Source: Homarus americanus (taxonomy: Eukaryota; Arthropoda; Malacostraca; Decapoda; Nephropidae). From it: DNA of 64,000 bases. Both the position numbers and the translations under genes were made by a program. The stretch covers positions 16,938,579-17,002,578 of the forward strand of contig NW_024737042.1 of NCBI RefSeq assembly GCF_018991925.1, given 5' to 3'. Shown here one piece after another: positions 11,116 to 21,009 of the stretch. Below the pieces are notes generated by a model. It was not told the origin of the DNA and did not search any database. It saw only the letters and a program-made list of their open reading frames with translations. Within the stretch, counting starts at the first letter, position 1. Every line of letters starts with the position of its first letter.

Positions 11116-11802
11116 TAGTCATGCTAGAGGAGGTGGGCTACTGGCAGGTTGACCAACATTCACCTCAAAATCCGGGACAGGTCGAGGAAGGTGGAGGGAA
11201 GGCTGGGGTACAAGTGTGCTTAATTTTCCTCATCTTTACTGGGATTGGGGGGAGTGAGAGGGGTGTGCTGGGAGGTGGAGGAGTGAGAGGAACTGAATAT
11301 TTTTATTTTGACGTGGACAAAAGCTAGTTTATTGTGAAGGGTAGCGCAAAAAGGATTATAGAGGAGAGGCCACAAAGGGAATTTAGCGATCCTTAGTGAA
11401 CAAGATATAATGGCACTGAGTGTTACATATTATTGCCAGTACATTGTTTGTTTATGTCGATACACAGGATTTCCTTTAGGTACTAGATGCGATAAAGATG
11501 TGCGCATATACAGTGTACTGGGATCTGTCTCTACAAGGTTCTATTGTTTCACAGGCTAAGACGTAATGTTGGAATGTGTGGCCATATGTCTGGCCACACA
11601 CTTTACATTAATTTTGCTCACATCTGCCTGTGGGGCATACTGCTAGAGGCACTTATATCCTAACCTTAGTCTAGCGGTTACAACATCTTGTAATCTAGTG
11701 ATCTTGTTACTTGCTCCATATACATCTCATCATTGTAAACAATGCATTGACTAATGGCTGTTTAAATCTGTCTACTTGCTTCAAATTCATAAACAAGTTC
11801 TG
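11116..11802. other. Unassigned sequence
   Basis: I see no gene or repeat structure I can name between the AGT/AAT tract and the next minisatellite. A short G-rich segment lies at about 11180-11290. Confidence 0.4.
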
Positions 11803-12078
11803 GGGGGTGGAGGAGTGAAAGGGGTGTGGTGGGTAGTAAGTGAATGAGGGTGACGTGCTGTGGGTGGCGTACGTGAGTAAGGGTGACGTGCTGTGGGTAT
11901 GTGAGTGAGGGTGGGGGCTGGGGGGATGTGAGTGTGAAAGGAACGTGCTGGTAGGTGAGAGAGGGTGGTCTTGCTGGGGGGGGGGGTAAGGGGAGAGGGT
12001 ACCGTGCTGGGGGTGAGAGAACGAGGGTGGCGTGATGTGGTGGGGTGATGGTGGCGTGATGGGGAGGGACAGTGAGAC
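11803..12078. repeat. Minisatellite with GGGTGACGTGCTGTGGGT core
   Basis: Imperfect units of roughly 30-37 bp share GAGGGTGACGTGCTG-like cores. The array includes a G-run of about ten at 11979-11988. Minus-strand Pro/His/Thr-rich frames across it are artefacts. Confidence 0.8.
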
Positions 12079-12439
12079 ACGTCTGTGGGATGACGTCATA
12101 TTTTTTATGCTATTATTACTAGAGAACCGTGTCGTTCATATTTTTAGCTCGACCACACAGTAGAGTGGCACACAAGCTGTACGTCTGTCGCTGCCTTACG
12201 TCTCTCTCCAACACTTCAATCTATTTTTATCTTTCTTATTTTTTTATATTATTATGCTACTATTCAAGATTTGTTTTTGTTCATCGTAAAAGTTAGCGTT
12301 CTGTATTTTAATCCTAAATAACACAGTATTTTCTTCAACATATTTACTTATTATCTGAATCAGTCAAACATGATGGTAACAACACAAATATTCATACACA
12401 TGGTCCGGTGTTGTATACAAACATAGAGCGTCCCGTGGA

Positions 12440-12950
12440 GCTGTCCAGTGTTGACCTGTGGATACAAGAATACACGGCCAGTGTTAACCTGTCGACTCAG
12501 GTACACCTGACCAGTGGTAACCTGTGAACACAGGTATACCTGGCCAATGTTAACCTGTGGACACAGGTATACCTGACCAGCGTTAACCCGTGGACACAGG
12601 TATACCTGGCCAGTGTTAACCTGTGGATACAGGTATACCTGACCAGTGTTAACCTGTGGATACAAGAATACCTGGCCAGTGTTGACCTGTGGACACAGGT
12701 ATACATGGCCAGTGTTGACTTGTAGACACAGTTATACCTGGCTAGTGTTGACCTGTGGACACAGAAATACCTGGCCAATGGTGGCCTGTGGACACAGGTA
12801 TACCTGGCCAATGGTGGCCTGTGGACACAGGTATACCTGGCCGGTGGTGGCCTGTGGACACAGTTATACCTGGCTAGAGTTGACCTGTGGACATAGTTGT
12901 ACCTGGCCAGTGGTGACCCTTGGGCACAGGTATAACTGGCCAGGAAAAAT
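12440..12950. repeat. 33-bp minisatellite, about 15 units
   Basis: The units have the form GTTRACCTGTGGACACAGG plus TATACCTGGCCAGT and keep a 33-bp period. Because 33 is divisible by three, frames stay open on both strands and produce 11-residue repeats such as HRYTWPVLTCG. Each unit holds nested inverted repeats: CCTGTG-GAC-ACAGG, AGGTATACCT and TGGCCA. Confidence 0.9.
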
Positions 12951-13539
12951 CAGTATATCTGACTAGATATTTTTGTGTCAATAGGTCATCTCACTTACGT
13001 ATGCTGGGACTCCATCAGGATACTGCTCTCCAGTCACCATCACCGTAGACTGTCCCGTGCAAACACGCCTACCAACTCCCACAAATCACCGCAGAGCTTT
13101 GGTAAGCATGCAAGCAATTTTCCTAGAGTGTTTAGCGGTGTAGATGGTGCAGTCATAGTATCCAGTCCACTGCCTTAGAATCACGATTGAGAATGCCCAC
13201 CACTGCAGGGGCCGGTTTACAACTCACGTGCATGAGTGTGATCACTTGTACGAAAGCGGTTGTGTCCCAGATTCGTTAGTTAGGTAGATAAGATCATTTA
13301 TTTGATTGACATTTTTACAATTCTTTCCCATTTGACGGTTACTAAACATTTCCAAAGTTATCAGCTCTCCTTTCTCTTCATCCTCTTTAACCCCGCCGCT
13401 AACCTCCCAGTTTGGAGGGGGGGGTGGGGGGGAGCACCTCACTTTGTCTCACACCTCCTGCAGTCGGTCGCCTCACACATCCCCTTCATTACGATTTTTA
13501 GTGTTGCTTCCTATTTTTAGACGATAACATAAAACAACA
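12951..13539. other. Unassigned sequence with a poly-G tract
   Basis: I see no gene here. A G-rich run occurs at about 13417-13434. The flanks are unremarkable. Confidence 0.4.
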
Positions 13540-13826
13540 CTGATGCAGCACGCACAAACCCGCCCACCACACCTGCCTCACACACACCCCCCAACCCGCC
13601 ACTCACACCTGCCTAACACAAACACCCCACACACAAAACCCGCCCTCCACCTACCTCACACACCCACCCCCATACACAAACCCGCCCTCCACACCTGCCT
13701 CACACACACCCCCCACAAACAAACCCGCCCTCCACTCCTGTCTCACACATACACACACCCCCCATACATAAACCCGCCCTCCACACCTGCCTCACACAAA
13801 CACCCCCCCACACACCTGCTTCATAC
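13540..13826. repeat. C-rich minisatellite, CACACCTGCCTCACACA type
   Basis: Imperfect units combine CACACCTGCCTCACACA with CCCGCCCTCC. The array stops exactly where the CR1-like 3' tail begins at 13827. A related array with the same CACACCTGCC core lies at 17366-17890, on the other side of that element. Confidence 0.85.
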
Positions 13827-16800
13827 ATAAGAACATAAGAATGGAGGAAACTGCAGTGGGCCTATTGGCCCATACTGGGCAGTCCCGTTTACACCCAACC
13901 CCTATTGCTCATATAAGCATCCAACCTATGTTTGAAGCTATTCAGCGTATTCGAGTTAATGATGATATTTGGAAACTTGTTCCATTCATCCACCACTCTG
14001 TTTCCAAACCAGTGTTTACCTATTTCACCCCTAAATCTAAATTTGTCTAATTTAAAACCATTGTTTCGAGTTCTCTCCTGGTTGGATAGTTTGAGTACCT
14101 TTGTAATGTCCCCTTTGTTTAGCCCTGCCTTCCACTTATACACCTCTATCAGGTCGCCCCTTGCTCTACGTCTCTCGAGGGAGTGCAAATTAAGATGCTT
14201 TAACCTGTCTCTATACTCATGGTTCCTAATGCCCGGGATTAGTCTTGTCATTCTCCTCTGAATTCTTTCCAATGATTCTATATCCATTCTGTAATACGGT
14301 GACCAGAACTGAACTGCGTAATCCAGGTGTGGTCTCACAAGAGCAAGATAAAGTTTTAGGATGACCTCGCTAGTCTTGTAACTAACACTCCTTTGTATGA
14401 ACCCAAGTACTTTATTAGCCTTGTTACGAGCAAAAACACATTGTTTACTTGGCTTAAGGTTCCTACTTATCATTACTCCTAAATCTCTCTCGCAGTCGGA
14501 TTTCTCTATGGCATCGTTGTTCATCTGGTATCTGGTTTCCCTGTTTACATCTCCTATACTGAGTACTTTACATTTGTCCACGTTGAATTTCATCTGCCAT
14601 TTTTCAGACCATTCGAAAAATTTGTTTAGATCTTCCTGTAGTTTTGCAGAATCCTCGTCAGATTTAATAACACGTCCTATTTTAGTGTCATCAGCAAATT
14701 TGCTAATGTTGCTGTCTATGCCGATATCTATGTCGTTTATGTATATAATAAATAATAATGGTCCAAGTACTGAGCCTTGGGGAACTCCACTTGTGACGTT
14801 GCTCCAATGGGACTTAGTGCCATTAATGCTCACTCGCTGTTTCCTGTCCTGTAACCACGCCCTAATCCATTTAAGGATATTACCTTTGATGCCATGTGCT
14901 TCTACCTTTCTAATTAGTCTTTCGTGGGGGACTCTTTTTGAAGGCTTTGCTAAAGTCGAGATATACCACATCATAATTGTGCCCCTCGTCCACCGATTCG
15001 AAAACTGATGAAAAGAATGTTAATAGATTAGTTAGACATGAACGTCCGCTTGTGAAGCCATGCTGGGAATCATTGATCAATCGGTGCTTCTCCAGGTGAT
15101 TTTGAATAGAGTTTGAAATGATTGCTTCCAGTAATTTGCCTGCTATTGATGTTAGACTGATTGGGCGGTAGTTAGAGGATAGTGATCCATCCCCCTTCTC
15201 GAAAATCGGTGTTACATTCGCTATCCTCCAGGATTCTGGTACTACACCTCTTTTCAAGGACATGTTAAACAACTTTGCTAAGGGCATACTAAGCTCTTCC
15301 TTACATTCCTTTAATAGTCTGGCAAATATCTCATCGGGACCAGGTGACTTATTATGCTTTAGTTTGTCTATTTGCTTACTAACATCGTTACTAGTCACTT
15401 CTATCTCGCTTAATTTGTTTTCTTCACTATCTCTGAATAGAGTCGGTGCCCCGGGTATCATGTTTAAATTTTCGGTAGTGAAAACTGTTGAAAAATATTT
15501 ATTCAAATTATTGCTCATTTCTCTGTCGTTATCAGTGAGCGCGCCGATATCTGACCGTATTGGTCCAATCTTTTCTCGTGTTTTAGTTTGATACATTTGG
15601 TAGAATCCTTTGGGGTTTGTCTTCACCTCCCTTGCTATCCTTACCTCATTATTCCTCTTGGCTTTCCTGATCTCGGTTTTAACCCTACTCGCCAATACCC
15701 TATAATAATCCCGGAGATAAATTTCGCCACGATTTACCCTTCTACCTATAGCCTTCCTTTGGCCAATGATGTTCTTTAAATAATTATTTATCCATTTAGG
15801 GTCATTGTTGTCTGATCTGAGTTTTTTGTATGGTATGTTCTGCCTTTGTGCATTAAGTAACTCATTATTTAAATTGTCGTGGAACTCGGCAATCTCAGAT
15901 CTCGTTATCAGGTCGGTGTCATCTGTCAGGTTCACCGCCAAGCGCGACACCCCCTCTCTCAGCTGCCTCTTTAAACTGTCAAAGTTTGCCGTTCTGAAAT
16001 CTGGTACTTTAGTGGAATTTTCCTTACGTCTGCCCTGAAAATCTAACTGGAATCTAATTTCTTTGTGATCGCTGTTTGCAAGTTCGTTCCCTACCTCGAC
16101 ATTGCTAATGAGGTTTTCTCTGTTCGATAGAACTAAATCGAGTATATTATTACCCCATGTGGGTTCGGTTATATGTTGACTTAGGAAACAGTCCTGGATC
16201 GTCTCGAGAAAATCCTCTGATTCTGAGTTACCTGTAAGGTCAGTTCATTCTATTTGGCCAAGGTTAAAGTCGCCTACTATACAGACTTTGTTATGTGTGG
16301 AAGCCCTGCGCATTTCATCCCAGATAAGTCGCTCTGTGACTCTATCAAGATTGGGAGGTCTATATATTACTCCTGTGATTAATTTTTCCCTACCGTCGAT
16401 TAACTCTATCCAAATTGTTTCTGAATTCCGCTCAGTTTTTATTTCCTTATTTAGTTCACACTTCAGATTATCCCTAACATAGATTGCTACTCCGCCTCCT
16501 TTCCTGGTCTGCCTATCGGTATGGAACAATTTGTAACCCGCAATTTGGGATTCGACCGGCAACTCACTTGAGTCTAGGTTGATCCATGTTTCAGTGAATG
16601 CTATTATATCGATTTTTTCGGTACATACCAAGGCCCTAATATCATCCATTTTGTTTCTCATACTTCTACTGTTCGCGTAGTATACATTTAAGTTAGTCGC
16701 GTTCTGAGTCCTCCCCTTACCGCGTTTAGTTTTAAACTCCCTGTCTAATTTAGTTTTGTCATCATTCCTAACACTATTTCCCTGTAATCTTTCACTTTGT

Positions 16801-17000
16801 TTACCCGCTCCCACTGCATTCTCCTCCACCCCAGTGCTCATATGTTCTCCAAGCAGTTTAAAGACTTCGATATCTTTTGAACTGCCCCCTCTAGAGCCCC
16901 AGCCAGGGTTGCGACTCCATCCCCACACATACTGCGTGAAATATTTAATGGCTTGAAACTTTGAAAAATATTCGACGGTGTTAATGCTCATCATTTTACC
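13827..17000 (-). mobile_element. Near-complete CR1-like non-LTR retrotransposon (copy 2)
   Basis: The 3' end carries CATAAGAA tail octamers at 13827-13843 (plus-strand view). Coding sequence runs on the minus strand from an ATG at 16994, which has an in-frame stop three codons upstream, to a stop near 13889. Endonuclease and RT are both present. The 5' boundary and any ORF1 are not resolvable. Between 17000 and 17365 I see no clear protein. Confidence 0.88.
13889..16994 (-). pseudogene. CR1-like ORF2: AP endonuclease plus reverse transcriptase, two lesions
   Basis: From the ATG at 16994 the reading frame shows an apurinic-type endonuclease: NVYYANSRSMRNKMDDI, DIIAFTETW, GGGVAIYVRD, ITGVIYRPP and VCIVGDFNL. 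An RT follows, with NKSPGPDEI, NYRPISLTSIAGKLLE, YLDFSKAF, GVPQGSVLGPLLF and FADDTK (about 14686-14700), and then the CR1-type tail ending MSNRGWV. Only two disabling changes are evident. One is a TGA at 16243-16245 where the context suggests Trp, just after the endonuclease DFNLGQIE. The other is one extra base near 14930 in the KAF/RVP region. The 5' and 3' parts are otherwise in one frame. This is the best-preserved CR1 copy in the window and the reference for judging copy 1. It sits in inferred TGF-beta intron sequence. Confidence 0.88.
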
Positions 17001-17365
17001 GTATTAGTTAGTAATCAGTTTATGAGTTGAGGGCGTCTGAGTGACTGTGATTGACCGAGGTTCGTATTGATCAAGATATTCCTTAAAAACAAATACAATT
17101 ATCAGTTGATTGTTCATTGTCATTGGCTGATTTCCCAAATGCGTATGAATATATCAACATTAATTAGTTTACAGGCGTACTCTTGCATGACTCCATGTGT
17201 GTAAAAGTTAAGATTTATGCTCAGGAATCGTTCGTTACTTTTAGTGCACAAATAAACATACGTTCGTCAATCTAAACTAAATAATGTCTTTATCTATGGA
17301 AAAGTTCAGCCATGCTAGAACAATGTGTAAATTTTTATCCAAATGGACGATTTGTTACATCTGCC
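17001..17365. other. Unassigned sequence upstream of the CR1-like element
   Basis: This may be the CR1 5' untranslated region or older flank. I see no protein motif and no tandem structure. Confidence 0.4.
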
Positions 17366-17890
17366 CACCACACCTGCCCCACACAATCGCTCGCCACACC
17401 TGCTCCATACACCCGTTCCCAAATCCGCTCACCACACCTGTCACACGCACACACACACACACACACACACACGCATCCACCATACCTACTCACCACACCT
17501 GCCTCATACACCCACCCACCAATCCTACCATACACACTTGCTCACTACACGTGCCTCACACACCTTCCTCACACACCCATCCACCACACCTGCCCCACAC
17601 ACCTGCTCACCACACCTGCCTCACATACCTACTTACAACACCTGCCTCACACACCCGTCCACCACGCCTGCCTCACACACCCATCCAACACACCTGCCCC
17701 ACACATCTGCTCACCACACCTGCCTTATATACTTACTTACAACACCTGCCTCACACACCCGTCCACCATACCTGCCTCACACACCCACCCACCACACCTG
17801 CCCGACACACCTGCTTACCACACTTGCCTCACACAACTGACCCACATACCTGCTCACCACACCCGCCCCACACACCTGTTCATTACCGCA
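17366..17890. repeat. C-rich minisatellite, CACCACACCTGCCTCACACACC type
   Basis: Roughly 22- to 33-bp imperfect units share CACACCTGCC and TCACACACCC. An (AC)n run lies at about 17448-17472. Thr/His/Pro-rich frames in all three phases confirm the absence of coding constraint. The core resembles the array at 13540-13826. Confidence 0.88.
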
Positions 17891-17967
17891 TGGACAATAC
17901 TTCCCTTAATTCCATAACTGATTTATATAATAAAAACTCCTCATCGTCAAACCAAGCAGGTGGTACA

Positions 17968-18470
17968 GTTGTGGCCCTGATGCCTAAGTGTGGCCCCGAT
18001 GCCTGAGAGTGTGGCCTTGATGCATGAGAGAGTGTGGACCTGATGCCTGAGGGAGTGTGGCTCTGATGTCTGAGTGTGAGGCCCTGATGCCTGAGACAGT
18101 GTGGCCCTGAAACCTGAGTGAGTGTGGCCCTGATGCTTTAGGGAGTGTGGCCCTGATTCCTGAGATAGTGTGGCCCTGATCCCTGAAAGAGTGAGGCCCT
18201 GATGTCTGAAAGTGTGTGGCCCTGATGCCCGAGAGAGTGTGGCCATGATGCTTGAGAGTGTGGCCCTGATGTCCGAGAGAGTGTGGCTCTGATGTCTGAG
18301 TTAGTGTGGCCCTGATGTTTTAGAGTGTGGCCTTGATGTCCGAGACAATGTGGCCATGATGCCTGAGAGAATGTGACCCTGATGCCTGAGAGAGTGTGGC
18401 CCTGATGCCTGAGAGTGTGGCCCTGATGTCTGAGAGAGTGTGGCCCTGATGCCTGAGAGAGTGTGGCGCG
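17968..18470. repeat. ~24-bp minisatellite (GTGTGGCCCTGATGCCTGAG) inside intron
   Basis: About 20 imperfect units of GTGTGGCCCTGATGCCTGAG plus a short AG tail form the array. Minus-strand open frames (S-Q-A-S-G-P-H-like repeats) run from this array into the neighbouring exon because the phase happens to stay open. The splice donor at 18515-18520 places the array in the intron. Confidence 0.9.
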
Positions 18471-18514
18471 AGATACACAGGAAATTATGATTCTTGCAAT
18501 ACAGACAAGTAATG

Positions 18515-18520
18515 ACTTAC
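18515..18520 (-). other. Splice donor of the TGF-beta-like exon
   Basis: On the minus strand the sequence reads AAAA|GTAAGT, a full match to the GTAAGT donor consensus. It lies just before the protein stops resembling a prodomain and turns into minisatellite translation. Confidence 0.75.
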
Positions 18521-19124
18521 TTTTAGTAGCGAGGTGGATGGAAGTGAGTGTGGGCGCGGGCGGCGTGGGCGTGGTGGTGGGTGGCAGGGGTCCCAACACC
18601 TCAGGTAACACAAGTCTGCTTATCACCGTCGGTATCTCCTCACGCGGCCGCCTTACTTGAGGTTTCTCCTTCAGTTGCATTTTCGAAAGGATCTTCGTTT
18701 TGATCATCTCTATCCTCATCTGTCGGATGTCCTGTTCTGTTATGGAGGGCTGAGACTGGCTGTGTGAGGTGTTAGAGGGGGGGGAGACGCCGCTACTACT
18801 GGAAGATGTTGATGTGTGTGCGGTGGGGCCAAGGACCTGTGCTAAGATTCTGGCCGCACATCTTGGACACACTGGGAAAATGTCTTTAGTGTCAGACATA
18901 GCTCTCAAATTTTCTGACCCGCTAACTGCTATCACAGGCTTATGATTTATCACAGATGACGAATATCTTCTATCGAAGTCTCTCTCAAAGCTCCTGTCGT
19001 GGACTGTACTATTACTAAGTTTATTGAGAAGTAGTGAGGGAACAGCTAGAGGCAAGGGTGAGGCGAGGGAGACAAGCATGAGCAACGCGCCCAACACTAC
19101 CACCACCACGCGCACTGTGGCCAT
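18521..19124 (-). CDS. First coding exon of a TGF-beta superfamily ligand (activin/inhibin/myostatin group)
   Basis: The product is a secreted growth-factor precursor, and this exon covers only the signal peptide and start of the prodomain. The ATG at 19122-19124 has A at -3 and G at +4. Residues 1-30 are a classic signal peptide (VRVVVVVLGALLMLVSLAS, then a small-residue stretch). A CPRC motif lies at 86-89, a Ser/Thr-rich stretch at about 103-126, and an amphipathic helix at 136-152 (MRIEMIKTKILSKMQLK, followed by EKP). In TGF-beta prodomains of the activin and myostatin types a helix of this pattern (R-I-E-x-I-K-x-x-I-L-S-K-L) wraps the mature dimer. The exon ends after 201 codons plus one base at AAAA|GTAAGT, so the intron is phase 1. 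Downstream exons, including the cysteine-knot ligand, are not visible toward lower coordinates. Base composition is balanced, unlike the surrounding repeats. Which family member it is cannot be decided from this exon. Confidence 0.72.
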
Positions 19125-19185
19125 GCTGACTAATATGCGAGACTGGGCCCTGGGCGAGACCTGCTCCACTCACTGCCATTAGGGT

Positions 19186-19264
19186 TACTACCACCCGGTC
19201 CTTGAGGTTCCAGCCTTTTTAACTTGCTGCTACAGATAGAATGTAAGCCGCGCGCTGATTGGTC
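19186..19264 (-). promoter_or_regulatory. Putative core promoter (CCAAT and TATA-like) of the TGF-beta-like gene
   Basis: Reading the minus strand, GGACCAATCAGCG (CCAAT at 19258-19262) lies about 36 bp upstream of AGTTAAAAAGG (TTAAAAA at 19216-19222). A transcription start about 30 bp farther on, near 19186, would leave a leader of about 60 nt before the ATG at 19124. An out-of-frame ATG at 19179 opens a short frame overlapping the exon and could act as an upstream ORF. All of this is inference from motif spacing. Confidence 0.45.
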
Positions 19265-19475
19265 CAGATCTAATGCTGATGGCTGAAATTTTGACTTACG
19301 AAATAGCGAGTATATGTTGCAGGTTCATGTGATGTAAAGACTGTGTACAGTCAGACACTGCTTTATCCTGTTGACGATATACGTATGTGTGACTAGTGAA
19401 CGCTCATCAGCCAGGAATATTTTCAAAACCTCTCCAGGCGACAACGAAAAAACAATACAACCAAACTTAACCCAG

Positions 19476-19510
19476 CGTACGTCCTAACTTAACCTAACCT
19501 AACCTAATCT
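19476..19510. repeat. AACCT (TTAGG-type) interstitial tract
   Basis: Short AACCTAACCT runs in TTAGG-complement form match the arthropod telomere motif. They are probably part of an ancient small transposon, as at 22.4 and 33.6 kb. Confidence 0.65.
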
Positions 19511-19659
19511 GCGTCAAACAGGTTATGTTTGGATAGGTTTAGTTATGTTTATTTGTCTAATACTAAGATTTGTTGAAGACTTAATTTTAATATGTAATAT
19601 TGCGCACTCCCACCAATTACACCATGAGGCCGACGGAACCCATAGCGTGTGTAATATAC

Positions 19660-19881
19660 AACAACAACAACAACAATATCAACAACACCAACAACAACAA
19701 CAACAATTACAACAACAGCAACAGCAACACCAACAACAATAACAACGCCAACAACAACAACAACAGCAACAACAACAACAACAACAACAATATCAACAAC
19801 ACCAACAACAACAACAACAATTACAACAACAGCAACAGCAACACCAACAACAATAACAACGCCAACAACAACAACAACAGC

Positions 19882-19915
<34 letters not shown>

Positions 19916-20008
19916 CCAACAAAATACGACCACCACCACCACCAACAACAACAATACCAACAACAACAACAGCACCACCACTACCACCAACAACAAGAAC
20001 AACAATTA
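19660..20008. repeat. (CAA)n array with a 114-bp internal duplication
   Basis: The array is CAA-based with CAG, CAC and TAT interruptions. The interruption pattern around TATCAACAACACC recurs at 19677 and 19791, a 114-bp period, which shows that a block was duplicated. Polyasparagine and polyglutamine frames here are not genes. Confidence 0.93.
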
Positions 20009-20010
20009 TT

Positions 20011-20200
20011 ATTATTACCGGTTTATTGAAAGAACGTGGCAGCCAAAAGGCTAAAAATATACTGTTACATAATTGGGGAATTGGTCACTTGATTGACAAA
20101 TAATATTAAGTAACTAATGTGATACAAATATGATATATAATAACAAAGTGGGGAGAAGGTTATACTACAGGGCATTTCAATATAGTAACAATGGAAAAGT
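20011..20200 (-). mobile_element. Retroposon 3' end with AATAAA and ATT tail (copy 1)
   Basis: Read on the minus strand it ends in CTTTCAATAAACCGGTAATAATAAT. A sister copy follows directly at 20225-20405 and a third lies inverted at 31602-31800. No RT is attached, so the class (SINE or LINE 3' end) is open. Confidence 0.6.
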
Positions 20201-20224
20201 AAGATTGGCAGGGAATGTGTGTGT

Positions 20225-20405
20225 AATTAACGGTTTATTGAAAGAGCTTGGCAGCCAGAAGGCTGAAAATATACAGTTACATATTTGAGGAATGGGTTTC
20301 GAATTACAAATAATATACAAGTAACATAAGTGATACACATAAGATATATAATAACTAGATGGGGAAAAGCTCAAACTACAGTGCATTTCAACATAGTGAC
20401 AGTGC
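20225..20405 (-). mobile_element. Retroposon 3' end with AATAAA (copy 2)
   Basis: This is a second copy in tandem with the preceding one and same orientation, sharing TTTATTGAAAGAGCTTGGCA and the GCTGAAAATATACAGTTACA segment. It lacks the long ATT tail and ends at TTAATT. It is more similar to the copy at 31.6 kb than to its neighbour. Confidence 0.6.
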
Positions 20406-20567
20406 AAGAAGTAGTATTTACTGGGAGTGAATACACTGGTTTATTACAAGTTATTGATAATTTTTACAATGGTTGGGACTGGGCTGTTCTTATAGCGATC
20501 AGTTCGTGCACGTATGGGCTGGATGCGGTTGTGGTGTCGAACAGCAATTCTCGGGCTAGGGATCTCA

Positions 20568-20790
20568 GGTGTGTGTGTGCGCGTTTGGGTATGCATGTGT
20601 AAATTATATGTGTGCGTGTGTGTGTGTAGATATGTATGTGTGCATGTGTGTGTATGTGTGTTTGTGTGTATGTGTCTGTGTGTTTGGGTATGCATGTGTA
20701 AAGTATCTGTGTGCGTGTGTTTGTGTGTGGGTATGTATGTGTGTATGTGTGTGTGTGTGTGTGTATGTGTCTGTGTGTGGGGGGGGTATG
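20568..20790. repeat. GT-rich repeat with ~100-bp higher-order period
   Basis: TG/TATG repeats are present, and the non-simple marker TTTGGGTATGCATGTGTAAA occurs at 20584 and 20683. The array therefore contains two ~100-bp higher-order units. It ends in a G-run. Confidence 0.85.
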
Positions 20791-20967
20791 GGTGTGTGTA
20801 TTCAGTTGTTAGTATGTGCATAGGGTGTCACGGGTATAGTTAAACATTTATACTTCCCAAATATCTCATGACATCGTAAAGTTATTAAAACTTCTGTGAA
20901 AGTAATATAAACATAGAGATAGGATTTTAAACCACAAACTGTGTCACTATGCTGACAAGGTCTTTCC

Positions 20968-21008
20968 TGCTAACCTAACCTAACCTAACCTAACCTAGCC
21001 TAACCTAA
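20968..21008. repeat. AACCT (TTAGG-type) tract
   Basis: Seven near-perfect CTAAC/AACCT units form an interstitial telomere-like tract. Confidence 0.75.
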
Positions 21009-21009
21009 T

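Noticed and set aside
12440..12950. CRISPR-like array of ~33-bp repeats
   Set aside because: Units are directly contiguous without unique spacers, and the sequence is clearly eukaryotic.
17284..18006. 240-codon Pro/His/Thr-rich frame
   Set aside because: It is open in three phases across a CACACCTGCC minisatellite, which shows no coding constraint.
18138..18514. C-terminal extension of the TGF-beta-like frame
   Set aside because: It lies beyond a perfect splice donor and consists only of minisatellite translation.
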